Source: Gammaproteobacteria bacterium (lineage in GTDB: Bacteria; Pseudomonadota; Gammaproteobacteria; Enterobacterales; Alteromonadaceae). Taken from it: DNA of 8,522 nucleotides. Under the pieces are notes generated by a model. That model searched no databases. It was not told the DNA's origin and was given only the letters and a program-made list of their open reading frames with translations. The position numbers and the translations under genes are program-made. The DNA lies in NCBI GenBank assembly GCA_023481025.1, contig JAMCWV010000131.1:1-8522 (forward strand), given 5' to 3'. Shown piece by piece: positions 1 through 6,461 of the stretch (within the stretch, counting starts at the first letter, position 1; the number at the start of each line of letters is the position of its first letter).

Positions 1-1
1 A

Positions 2-382
2 AACGCAGTGAATAATTGTTTGTTATTTGCTCTTATGTCCGATTTCCTCTTTAACCAGTGGAACCCAACCTATGCCAACATTGTGCTCGGTATGGCTTCT
101 GCGGTGATCGATAACATTCCGGTGATGTTTGCGGTGTTGACCATGCAACCTGAAATGTCGCATGGCCATTGGCTACTCATTACGTTAACTGCCGGCACGG
201 GTGGTAGTTTACTATCGGTTGGTTCAGCTGCTGGGGTGGCCTTAATGGGACAAGCTCGTGGCTACTACACCTTCATGTCTCACCTCAAGTGGGCACCGGT
301 GATTTTCCTCGGTTATGTGGCGAGTATCATCACCCATCTATGGCTCAATAGCGCGTCATTCCAAGTCTTCGGTCACGTCTAA
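2..382 (+). CDS. nhaD: Na+/H+ antiporter NhaD, C-terminal part (5' end outside window)
   Basis: This is the last 126 codons of an integral inner-membrane sodium/proton antiporter of the NhaD/ion transporter (IT) superfamily. Such proteins expel Na+ (or Li+) in exchange for protons and help with salt and alkaline pH tolerance. The frame is open to the window edge, so the GTG at 8 is an internal valine codon, not the start. Visible family features are SAVIDNIPVMFAVLTM, a conserved membrane segment with an Asp-Asn pair, then the glycine/serine-rich TAGTGGSLLSVGSAAGVALM and the block GQARGYYTFMSHLKWAPV. A final hydrophobic helix (about APVIFLGYVASIITHLWLN) is followed by a short tail. About four hydrophobic segments can be seen. 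The gene ends in TAA and is followed 36 bases later by a strong terminator, so it is transcriptionally separate from aceB. The family assignment is firm; ion specificity is inferred from the family. Confidence 0.88.
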   Translation, partial: NAVNNCLLFALMSDFLFNQWNPTYANIVLGMASAVIDNIPVMFAVLTMQPEMSHGHWLLITLTAGTGGSLLSVGSAAGVALMGQARGYYTFMSHLKWAPVIFLGYVASIITHLWLNSASFQVFGHV

Positions 383-418
383 AGTCACATCTAAGGCTGC
401 GAAAATAGTACATACAAG

Positions 419-449
419 CCCCAAGCACACTCAGTGCTTGGGGTTTTTT
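419..449 (+). terminator. Rho-independent terminator of nhaD
   Basis: A perfect 10-base-pair stem, CCCCAAGCAC (419-428) with GTGCTTGGGG (434-443), has a 5-base loop and is followed by six T (444-449). It lies 36 bases after the nhaD stop codon. It separates nhaD transcription from the aceB control region. Confidence 0.93.
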
Positions 450-490
450 ATGGTCGCAAAACGAACAAAAGAGCAAATAACAAACAATTA

Positions 491-539
491 TTCACTGCGT
501 TTATGGTGCCTATTTATAATTTCTGTGAATGGCTATAAT
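491..539 (+). promoter_or_regulatory. Candidate sigma-70 promoter(s) for aceBA
   Basis: Two perfect TATAAT hexamers lie between the nhaD terminator and aceB, at 515-520 and 534-539. The first has a usable -35 box, TTCACT (491-496), 18 bases upstream. The second has no good -35 but has a TG pair just upstream (530-531), one base off the extended -10 position, and could depend on an activator. TGAATG occurs at 526-531 and again at 557-562, 31 bases apart, close to three helical turns. Which hexamer is used cannot be decided from sequence. A further -10-like CATAAA lies at 546-551, inside the element shared with aceK. Confidence 0.5.
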
Positions 540-546
540 CAAAACC

Positions 547-562
547 ATAAATTGGATGAATG
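547..562 (+). promoter_or_regulatory. Element shared by the aceB and aceK upstream regions (aceB copy)
   Basis: The sequence ATAAATTGGATGAATG differs in one base from ATAAATAGGATGAATG on the minus strand at 5427-5442, upstream of aceK. Both copies point toward their gene and end 60 (aceB) or 57 (aceK) bases before the start codon. In both, AGCACA follows after exactly 9 unconserved bases (572-577 here). Orientation, spacing and low divergence argue for a functional operator or promoter core controlling both glyoxylate-shunt transcripts. It could bind the LysR protein encoded beside aceK, or be a common promoter with a -10 box [C/T]ATAAA. The repeat is seen directly; the role is inferred. Confidence 0.6.
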
Positions 563-566
563 ACAA

Positions 567-616
567 ACCTGAGCACATACTGGCCTGAGATTTAACAAAC
601 ACATAACAACTCAGGT
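567..616 (+). promoter_or_regulatory. aceB leader inverted repeats able to cover the Shine-Dalgarno
   Basis: ACCTGAG (567-573) is the exact reverse complement of CTCAGGT (610-616). A second copy, CCTGAG (584-589), is the exact complement of CTCAGG (610-615) across a 20-base A-rich loop. The shared 3' arm contains the only Shine-Dalgarno-like AGG (613-615), 7 bases before the aceB ATG. In RNA, either upstream arm could pair with it and reduce translation initiation. Alternatively the CCTGAG repeats may be protein-binding half-sites in DNA. The stems are only 6-7 base pairs, so stability is modest. Confidence 0.4.
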
Positions 617-622
617 CACACT

Positions 623-2215
623 ATGAGCAATGCAGCGAAAGATTTACAGTTTACCGAAACGCTTAGCCCAGAGTTCGCAGCGCTATTTAGCGATGACGCG
701 AAGTCTCTATTGGTGAAACTGACTCGACAATATCGCCCTCGCCTCAATGAGCTTTTACAGGCTCGCGAGCAAACCCAAGCGGACTATGACAGCGGTCAGC
801 TGCCGGACTTCGACCCTGCAACGACCGACATCCGCCAAGGCGATTGGCAAGTTGCCGCTATTCCCACCGATTTACAAAAGCGCCACCTCGAAATCACCGG
901 TCCAGTCGACCGCAAGATGATCATTAACGCCCTCAATGCTGATGTTGACGTGTTTATGGCGGACTTTGAAGACGCTCAGTCACCAACTTGGGACGGCTTG
1001 ATGCAAGGCCAGATCAATTTACGCGACGCCAACCTCGGAACCATTGAACACACCGACCCAGCCAATGGCAAGCATTACCAGTTACAACCGAATCCAGCGT
1101 TATTAATTGCCCGCGTGCGTGGCCTGCACCTGCCAGAAAAACACTTGTTAGTTGACGGTGAGCCAGTTCCCGGCGGCCTCGTTGATGCGGTGTTGTATTA
1201 CCTGCATAACTATCAAACCCGTACCGCAAAGGGCAGTGGTGTTTACTTCTATGTGCCAAAGCTGCAACACCATAAAGAAGCCTTGTGGTGGCATGATATT
1301 TTCTGTGCCCTTGAGGATCACAGCCAGCAACCGCGCGGCACCATCCGTTGTACCGTACTGATTGAAACCTTACCTGCTGTGTTCCAAATGCATGAAATCT
1401 TACATAGCCTGCGCGACCATATTGTTGGTTTAAACTGCGGCCGTTGGGATTATATTTTCAGCTACATCAAAACGCTGCGCGCCCATGCCGACCGAGTCTT
1501 GCCAGACCGCCAAGTCGTGACCATGAGTCAGCCATTCTTGAGTGCCTATTCACGCCTATTAATTAAAACCTGCCACCAACGACGTGCGCTTGCCATGGGA
1601 GGCATGGCCGCATTTATTCCAAGTAAAGATCCAGATGAAAACGAACAAATTTTAAACAAGGTTCGCGCCGACAAAGAACTCGAATTCAGTAATGGCCATG
1701 ATGGCACATGGATCGCCCATCCCGGCCTCGCGCCGACCGTGCGAGACGTGATTGCTAAACACATAGGCGATTATCCAAATCAGCTGCATGTCAGCCGCGA
1801 AAGTGACGCAGAAATTAGCGCTGCTGATTTGCTTGAACCGAGTGCCGGTGAGCGCACCGAAGCGGGCATGCGCACCAATATTCGCGTGGCCTTACAGTAC
1901 ATTGCGGCCTGGCTTTCCGGCAAAGGTTGCGTGCCCATATACGGCCTAATGGAAGACGCGGCGACCGCCGAAATTAGCCGCACGTCCATTTGGCAGTGGA
2001 TTCAACATGGCAAAACGCTGAGTGACGGCCGGGTGATCACCAAAGACCTATTTCGCACCATGCTCAGCGAAGAAGCCCAAGTGGTTCAGGCCGACGTGGG
2101 TGCGACGCGCTGGCAGAACGAACGCTTCGATACCGCGCAAGCGCTCCTCGAAAAAATCACCACAGCCGACGAGCTCACTGAGTTCCTCACGTTACCTGGT
2201 TACGACTATCTCTAA
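623..2215 (+). CDS. aceB: Malate synthase A
   Basis: This 530-residue cytoplasmic enzyme of the glyoxylate bypass condenses glyoxylate with acetyl-CoA and water to give malate and CoA. Its length matches the malate synthase A class (Escherichia coli AceB is about 533) and not the larger glcB-type G class. The family signature RDHIVGLNCGRWDYIF is at residues 264-279. By family analogy, the active site includes Arg166 in RVRGLHL, the metal ligands Glu248 (LIETLPA) and Asp276 (RWDYIF), and the catalytic base Asp445 in GLMEDAATAEISR. Other conserved blocks are DVFMADFEDAQSPTW (110-123) and MGGMAAFIPSKD (325-336). The ATG at 623 is supported by a weak AGG at 613-615 and by the usual family N-terminus. 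It is the first gene of an operon with aceA, 31 bases downstream. The weak ribosome site lies inside a possible leader stem. No frameshift or missing catalytic residue is seen. Confidence 0.97.
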   Translation: MSNAAKDLQFTETLSPEFAALFSDDAKSLLVKLTRQYRPRLNELLQAREQTQADYDSGQLPDFDPATTDIRQGDWQVAAIPTDLQKRHLEITGPVDRKMIINALNADVDVFMADFEDAQSPTWDGLMQGQINLRDANLGTIEHTDPANGKHYQLQPNPALLIARVRGLHLPEKHLLVDGEPVPGGLVDAVLYYLHNYQTRTAKGSGVYFYVPKLQHHKEALWWHDIFCALEDHSQQPRGTIRCTVLIETLPAVFQMHEILHSLRDHIVGLNCGRWDYIFSYIKTLRAHADRVLPDRQVVTMSQPFLSAYSRLLIKTCHQRRALAMGGMAAFIPSKDPDENEQILNKVRADKELEFSNGHDGTWIAHPGLAPTVRDVIAKHIGDYPNQLHVSRESDAEISAADLLEPSAGERTEAGMRTNIRVALQYIAAWLSGKGCVPIYGLMEDAATAEISRTSIWQWIQHGKTLSDGRVITKDLFRTMLSEEAQVVQADVGATRWQNERFDTAQALLEKITTADELTEFLTLPGYDYL

Positions 2216-2246
2216 TTAAATCGACAACACGACAAGGAATATACCC

Positions 2247-3587
2247 ATGACTGCTCCGACTCATTTTCAACAAGCCGTACAAGAACTTCAAGACAGCTGG
2301 GACAACAGCCCGCGCTGGGAAGGCATAGAGCGTACTTATAGCGCCGAAGATGTCGTCCGTTTGCGCGGCTCGCGTCAAGTCACCTACACCCATGCCGAAA
2401 AAGGCGCCGAGAAACTCTGGCGCTTGGTCAACGGCGCGGCCCAAGAAAAATTTGGCAAAAACTATGTGAACGCGCTCGGTGCATTAACTGGCGGCCAAGC
2501 AGTACAGCAAGTGAAAGCAGGCTTACAAGCCATTTACCTCTCAGGTTGGCAGGTCGCGGCCGATAACAACTCCGCCGCAAGCATGTACCCAGACCAATCA
2601 CTCTACCCAGTGGATTCCGTACCAAAAGTGATCGAGCGGATTAACAATTCGTTTGCCCGTGCCGATCAAATTCAATGGTCTAAAGGGATCGGTCCAGACG
2701 ACGAAGGCTACATCGATTATTTTGCGCCGATTGTTGCTGATGCTGAAGCTGGTTTCGGCGGTGTTTTAAATGCCTATGAACTAATGCTCGGTATGATTAA
2801 AGCTGGTGCAGCGGGCGTGCACTTCGAAGACCAACTCGCTTCAGTGAAGAAATGCGGCCACATGGGCGGTAAAGTGTTAGTCCCGACGCAAGAAGCAGTG
2901 CAAAAATTAATAGCCGCTCGTCTTGCCGCTGACGTTGCCGGAACAAACACCCTCATTGTTGCGCGCACCGATGCGAATGCCGCAGACCTACTCACCAACG
3001 ACGTCGACCCAAATGATGCGCCATTCTTAACCGGAGAGCGCACTGCGGAAGGTTTCTATAAAGTCCATGCAGGTATCGACCAAGCTATTTCGCGCGGCCT
3101 CGCTTATGCGCCTTATGCTGATTTAGTCTGGTGTGAAACAGCAAAGCCGGACATTGAAGAAGCGCGTAAATTTGCCGAAGCTATTCATGCGAAGTACCCT
3201 GGTAAGTTATTGGCTTATAACTGCTCGCCATCGTTCAACTGGAAACGCAACCTCGACGATGCCACCATTGCCAAGTTCCAACGTGAGCTTGCCGCTATGG
3301 GTTACAAGTTCCAGTTCATTACCTTAGCGGGTGTGCACAACATGTGGTACCACATGTTCAACCTGGCCTACGACTATGCCCGTAACGACATGTCTGCGTA
3401 TGTAAAACTGCAAGAAGAGGAGTTTGCGGCAGCAGATCGTGGCTATACCTTTGTTGCTCACCAACAGGAAGTTGGTACGGGTTACTTCGACGACGTCACC
3501 AATGTCATTCAAGGTGGTCAGAGTTCAGTCACCGCCTTACGCGGCTCAACCGAAGAAGAGCAGTTCAATAAATCACCGGCTGCTTAA
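2247..3587 (+). CDS. aceA: Isocitrate lyase
   Basis: This 446-residue cytoplasmic enzyme cleaves isocitrate to succinate and glyoxylate, the first committed step of the glyoxylate bypass, needed for growth on acetate or fatty acids. The signature [14 protein letters not shown] starts at residue 201, with the catalytic cysteine at 203. The metal/substrate-binding stretch [12 protein letters not shown] is at 161-172, followed by GVHFEDQ (190-196). Downstream, [14 protein letters not shown] and [10 protein letters not shown] are also typical of the family. The length is slightly above the Escherichia coli enzyme (434) and the C-terminal block [15 protein letters not shown] is intact, so the protein is the short bacterial form. 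AAGGAA (2234-2239), 7 bases before the ATG, is a much better Shine-Dalgarno than that of aceB, which fits a need for high AceA output. It is the last gene of the aceBA operon; its terminator reaches into the convergent aceK. Confidence 0.98.
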   Translation: MTAPTHFQQAVQELQDSWDNSPRWEGIERTYSAEDVVRLRGSRQVTYTHAEKGAEKLWRLVNGAAQEKFGKNYVNALGALTGGQAVQQVKAGLQAIYLSGWQVAADNNSAASMYPDQSLYPVDSVPKVIERINNSFARADQIQWSKGIGPDDEGYIDYFAPIVADAEAGFGGVLNAYELMLGMIKAGAAGVHFEDQLASVKKCGHMGGKVLVPTQEAVQKLIAARLAADVAGTNTLIVARTDANAADLLTNDVDPNDAPFLTGERTAEGFYKVHAGIDQAISRGLAYAPYADLVWCETAKPDIEEARKFAEAIHAKYPGKLLAYNCSPSFNWKRNLDDATIAKFQRELAAMGYKFQFITLAGVHNMWYHMFNLAYDYARNDMSAYVKLQEEEFAAADRGYTFVAHQQEVGTGYFDDVTNVIQGGQSSVTALRGSTEEEQFNKSPAA

Positions 3588-3608
3588 CAGCACACGGCTT
3601 CCTCATTT

Positions 3609-3643
3609 GCCCGCTGTTGGTTAATCCGGCAGCGGGCTTTTTT
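3609..3643 (+). terminator. Rho-independent terminator of aceBA, overlapping the end of aceK
   Basis: The stem GCCCGCTG (3609-3616) with CAGCGGGC (3630-3637) is followed by six T (3638-3643). The 13-base loop can close further through GG (3619-3620) with CC (3626-3627). It begins 21 bases after the aceA stop. The loop holds the aceK stop codon (3621-3623, minus), and the right arm and T tract are the last aceK codons. On the minus strand the stem is not followed by a T run, so it should work for aceA but poorly, if at all, for aceK. Confidence 0.88.
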
Positions 3644-5369
3644 CGTCGTACTTCACGTGCAAGAAGCGTATATCTTGTGAGTAAGGGAAAATATCAGGCA
3701 ACAAACCAGCCGCAACGCGAGCTTGTTGCGCGCGCCAGAATGCAGCGTCGGCAAGCTCCGGGTGCAAGGACATAAACAGCTCGCGCAAGCGCTTTTGCGG
3801 AAACACATACGTCGGTAACTGCTCAGGAAACACATCGTTAGGTCCGACGGACACCGAGTGAACATCCATTAAACTGTCTTCATAGCTGGCTGCTTTTGGC
3901 AGCGTGCGGAAATTCATTTCATGTAAATATTGCACTTCATCGTAATCGTAAAACACCACACGACGAGTCCGCGTTACCCCAAAGTTTTTCAATAGCATGT
4001 CACCGGGGAAAATATTCGCCGCCATCATTTCTTTAATGGCTTTGCCATAATCGTCAATAATTGCGTGGGTTTCTTCTTCACTGGCGTAGTCTAGATACAT
4101 ATTCAGCGGGGTCATGCGTTTTTCTATGTATAAGTGCCGAATGATTAACAGGTCACCCTCGAACTCAAGTGAGCCGGCAATCGAGGCTTTTAACTCGGCG
4201 AGTAAATCAGCTGAAATCCGATTTAATGGCAAGGCGACATTCGAGTATTCAATGGTATCGGCCATGCGGCCAACCCGATCGTGACGTTTTACCAACTGAT
4301 AACGGGCCAGTACTGTGTCACGACCGAATGGCTTACTTTCGCCAAATTCGTCACGTATGACTTTAAACACATAAGGAAACGACGGCAGTGTAAACACCAT
4401 CATGACCAAGCCGCGAATACCCGGTGCGGTCACCAGTTGCTCGTCGGAATGAGAAAAATGATGCAACAGTTCGCGGTAAAACTCGGTTTTACCTTGCTTG
4501 TGCAGCCCAATTGACGAGTACAGTTCAGCCAGGGTTTTGCGCGGCATAATACCTTTCAAGAACCGCACCAACGCACTCGGTGCCCGGCATTCGACCATAA
4601 AATAGGCCCGGGAAAAGCTGAAAATAATCGTCATCTGATTCACGTCAGTGATGAGCGCATCGACATATAATTCACCGTCACTGTTCACCAATACCGGCAC
4701 AATAAACGGGTAGCTTTGTTCCTCGGTGACGATACGCCCAACAACATAGGCGGCTTTATTGCGATAAAAAGGATTTTCCAACACGTCCATGCGTAGTTGA
4801 TGAGCTGCAAGTGCGCGCACTTTCGCTTGCCGCTGGAAGGCACGCATAAGCTGTGCAACACTACTTTCAAGATCGGCAAACGGCGCATGAAAGTCGAACT
4901 CGCTGATCATTCGCCGCAAGGTTTCTTGCACCCCTTCCGCCACCGGGAAATATGAGCGGTATTCACTTTCAACCGGGAGTGGAATGCGCCGAGCTAATGT
5001 TGACTCGACAAAAATGAATTGATTGTGAAAGTAACGGCGGTGAAACAACTTACAAAACACTGAATTAAAAAACGTTTCAGCAAGTTCAGCCTGAGGGTGA
5101 AACTGCAACAGCTCCTCATAAAAACTACGCACCTCCTGCCACAATTTTTCGTCCGGCTCGTCATCGACACCGTCCTTGCGCAGCAACGCAATGGTTTCCT
5201 TCACCCGGGCATCGTAAAAAGAAATCCGTTCGCGCGCAGCACGCTGCATAGCATGCCACTCACGCTGTGCAAAGTGAGTTTTAGCTTCCGCTGTAATTGC
5301 ACTAAAACGCTGATAATGACGATGAAACCCATGCAATATCACCCGCGCAATCCGTCGACACTCGGCCAT
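3621..5369 (-). CDS. aceK: Isocitrate dehydrogenase kinase/phosphatase
   Basis: This 582-residue bifunctional enzyme phosphorylates isocitrate dehydrogenase, shutting it off so that isocitrate flows to AceA, and also removes the phosphate. Escherichia coli AceK is about 578 residues. The N-terminal regulatory half (about 1-310) precedes a protein-kinase-like fold. Visible motifs are the nucleotide loop APGIRG (315-320), Lys336 in PYVFKVIRD, Asp371 in RMADTIEYSN, and the catalytic block GDMLLKNFG with Asp457 and Asn462. FYDYDE carries Asp475 and Asp477. These positions coincide with the numbering I recall for the E. coli enzyme, so it should be active for kinase and phosphatase. The ATG has a good GGAG (5378-5381) 8 bases upstream. 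Unlike the aceBAK operon of enterics, the gene is on the opposite strand, converges on aceA, and shares its upstream region with a divergent LysR gene. No minus-strand terminator is visible after its stop. Confidence 0.97.
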   Translation of the reverse strand: MAECRRIARVILHGFHRHYQRFSAITAEAKTHFAQREWHAMQRAARERISFYDARVKETIALLRKDGVDDEPDEKLWQEVRSFYEELLQFHPQAELAETFFNSVFCKLFHRRYFHNQFIFVESTLARRIPLPVESEYRSYFPVAEGVQETLRRMISEFDFHAPFADLESSVAQLMRAFQRQAKVRALAAHQLRMDVLENPFYRNKAAYVVGRIVTEEQSYPFIVPVLVNSDGELYVDALITDVNQMTIIFSFSRAYFMVECRAPSALVRFLKGIMPRKTLAELYSSIGLHKQGKTEFYRELLHHFSHSDEQLVTAPGIRGLVMMVFTLPSFPYVFKVIRDEFGESKPFGRDTVLARYQLVKRHDRVGRMADTIEYSNVALPLNRISADLLAELKASIAGSLEFEGDLLIIRHLYIEKRMTPLNMYLDYASEEETHAIIDDYGKAIKEMMAANIFPGDMLLKNFGVTRTRRVVFYDYDEVQYLHEMNFRTLPKAASYEDSLMDVHSVSVGPNDVFPEQLPTYVFPQKRLRELFMSLHPELADAAFWRAQQARVAAGLLPDIFPYSQDIRFLHVKYDEKSPLPD

Positions 5370-5396
5370 CCGTTTAACTCCACATCCTGATGTTGA

Positions 5397-5424
5397 TTGC
5401 AGTTCTATGACTGTGCTTTATAAT
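5397..5424 (+). promoter_or_regulatory. Candidate lysR promoter with a small dyad
   Basis: A perfect TATAAT (5419-5424) has TTGCAG (5397-5402) 16 bases upstream as a partial -35. The expected start point near 5431 lies inside the element shared with aceB. Between the boxes is a short inverted repeat, CAGT (5400-5403) with ACTG (5410-5413), which could be an operator but has arms of only 4 bases. The promoter occupies DNA that is the leader of aceK on the other strand. Confidence 0.45.
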
Positions 5425-5426
5425 TC

Positions 5427-5442
5427 CATTCATCCTATTTAT
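5427..5442 (-). promoter_or_regulatory. Element shared by the aceB and aceK upstream regions (aceK copy)
   Basis: Read on the minus strand this is ATAAATAGGATGAATG, 15 of 16 identical to 547-562 upstream of aceB. AGCACA follows 9 bases later (5412-5417), as in the aceB copy. TATAAA (5438-5443, minus) at its upstream edge is the best -10 candidate for aceK, with no recognisable -35, as is common at activator-dependent promoters. The element also lies just after the -10 box of the divergent lysR gene, across its likely start point. A protein bound here could affect both genes. Function is inferred. Confidence 0.58.
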
Positions 5443-5467
5443 ATACAATCAATTGAGCAATTCATTT

Positions 5468-6400
5468 ATGAATCACTTTCGCAATCTAGATTTAAACCTG
5501 CTTGTTTATTTAGATGCACTGTTACGTGAACAAAACGTAACTCGAGCGGCAGAGCAATTGAACATCACGCAACCGGCCATGAGTAATGGTCTGAAGCGAT
5601 TGCGAACGATTTTAAATGACCCGATTTTGGTGCGAACTAGCGAAGGCATGGTCGCCACCGAACGGGCCTTGGCAATGCAACCGAAAGTGCAGAAAATTCT
5701 TTATGCGGTGGAGGAAGTGATTCAACCAACACGCACTTTCACCGCTGAAACCAGCGAACGTGTGTTTCGGATTATGATTTCCGATTACGCGGCATCGACA
5801 CTCATGTCGCCACTACTCAAAGCCCTTCGCGAACAAGCACCAAGCGTGACCATCGACCTGATGACCCCAAGCGATGTGAGTTTTCACGACGTTGAAAACG
5901 GGAAAGTCGACATTGCCATTAACCGCTTTGATGATTTACCACAGTCATTTCACCAAAAAATGCTCTGGCAGGACGACTTCACCTGTTTGATTCACAAAGA
6001 TCACGCACTACTCAACGACTATAACCTAAAAAACTACTTACAAGCCCAGCACTGTTGGGTCAGTAAAACCGGTTTTGGTGTCGGCATTGGCATGACCCCA
6101 GATGCAGTACAAAAGCTCGGTTGGGTTGACGAAGCCTTAGCAAAAATTGGCAAACAGCGGCGGATTCGGGTTTTCACCCGGAACTACCATGTTGCCATGC
6201 ACTTAACCTTGGAAGGCCTGATTGCGACCTTGCCGACTCGCGCTGCTAAACTCTATGAAAACCACCCAGATATGGTACTACGCGAACCGCCTTTCGATAT
6301 TCCATCGATTGACCTGCAGATGATCTGGAGCCCGTTGCTACAGCACGACGAAGGCCATAAATGGTTCCGGCAACTCATTGCCGACATTGCCGCTGAGTAG
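5468..6400 (+). CDS. LysR-family transcriptional regulator (NodD-like subgroup), candidate glyoxylate-shunt regulator
   Basis: This 310-residue DNA-binding protein has an N-terminal winged helix-turn-helix. The recognition region NVTRAAEQLNITQPAMSN is at about residues 23-40, and the wing-type DPILVRTSEGM follows (51-61). A periplasmic-binding-like effector domain starts near residue 97 (SERVFRIMISDYAA). The opening LDLNLLVYLDALLREQNVTRAA resembles the NodD/LinR-like branch of the family. I chose the ATG at 5468. A TTG at 5453 would add five residues but has no ribosome site, and LysR proteins of this branch usually begin just before the LDLNLL block. The Shine-Dalgarno for 5468 is also weak (GAG, 5455-5457). 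The gene is divergent from aceK, with 98 bases between start codons. LysR proteins often control the divergent neighbour and themselves, so aceK, and through the shared element aceBA, are plausible targets. The effector is unknown. Confidence 0.9.
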   Translation: MNHFRNLDLNLLVYLDALLREQNVTRAAEQLNITQPAMSNGLKRLRTILNDPILVRTSEGMVATERALAMQPKVQKILYAVEEVIQPTRTFTAETSERVFRIMISDYAASTLMSPLLKALREQAPSVTIDLMTPSDVSFHDVENGKVDIAINRFDDLPQSFHQKMLWQDDFTCLIHKDHALLNDYNLKNYLQAQHCWVSKTGFGVGIGMTPDAVQKLGWVDEALAKIGKQRRIRVFTRNYHVAMHLTLEGLIATLPTRAAKLYENHPDMVLREPPFDIPSIDLQMIWSPLLQHDEGHKWFRQLIADIAAE

Positions 6401-6413
6401 CAGCATCAGCCAT

Positions 6414-6440
6414 AAAAAATGGGCCGGATTACCGGCCCAT
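6414..6440 (-). terminator. Rho-independent terminator of the S8 protease gene
   Basis: A perfect 9-base-pair stem, ATGGGCCGG (6419-6427) with CCGGCCCAT (6432-6440), has a 4-base loop. On the minus strand it is followed by a run of T (the A tract at 6414-6419). It lies 21 bases past the protease stop. On the plus strand only AAGTAAAAAGC follows, so for lysR it is a stem without a T tract and at best a weak stop. Confidence 0.9.
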
Positions 6441-6461
6441 GAAGTAAAAAGCACTCAGACC

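Noticed and set aside
8..10. GTG at 8 as the start of a small complete membrane protein
   Set aside because: The frame is open upstream to the window edge and the translation is the C-terminal part of NhaD, so this is an internal valine codon.
315..563. 82-residue open frame overlapping the nhaD end and the intergenic region
   Set aside because: It runs out of frame through nhaD, the terminator and the aceB promoter region, with no ribosome site or recognisable protein.
538..565. Nod-box-like ATC-N9-GAT site for the NodD-like regulator before aceB
   Set aside because: The ATC at 538-540 has no GAT at the required distance. AT-N11-AT words exist in the shared element but are too common in AT-rich DNA to name as a LysR box.
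450..622. IclR or FadR operator before aceB
   Set aside because: I looked for the IclR-type TGGAAAT/ATTTCCA dyad and a FadR-type palindrome and found neither.
5453..5467. TTG at 5453 as start of the LysR gene
   Set aside because: It has no Shine-Dalgarno upstream and adds five residues not typical of the family; the ATG at 5468 fits the usual N-terminus better.
5461..5472. TTCAT-TT-ATGAA palindrome over the LysR start codon as an operator
   Set aside because: The arms are only 5 bases and include the start codon and first codons; expected by chance in such AT-rich sequence.
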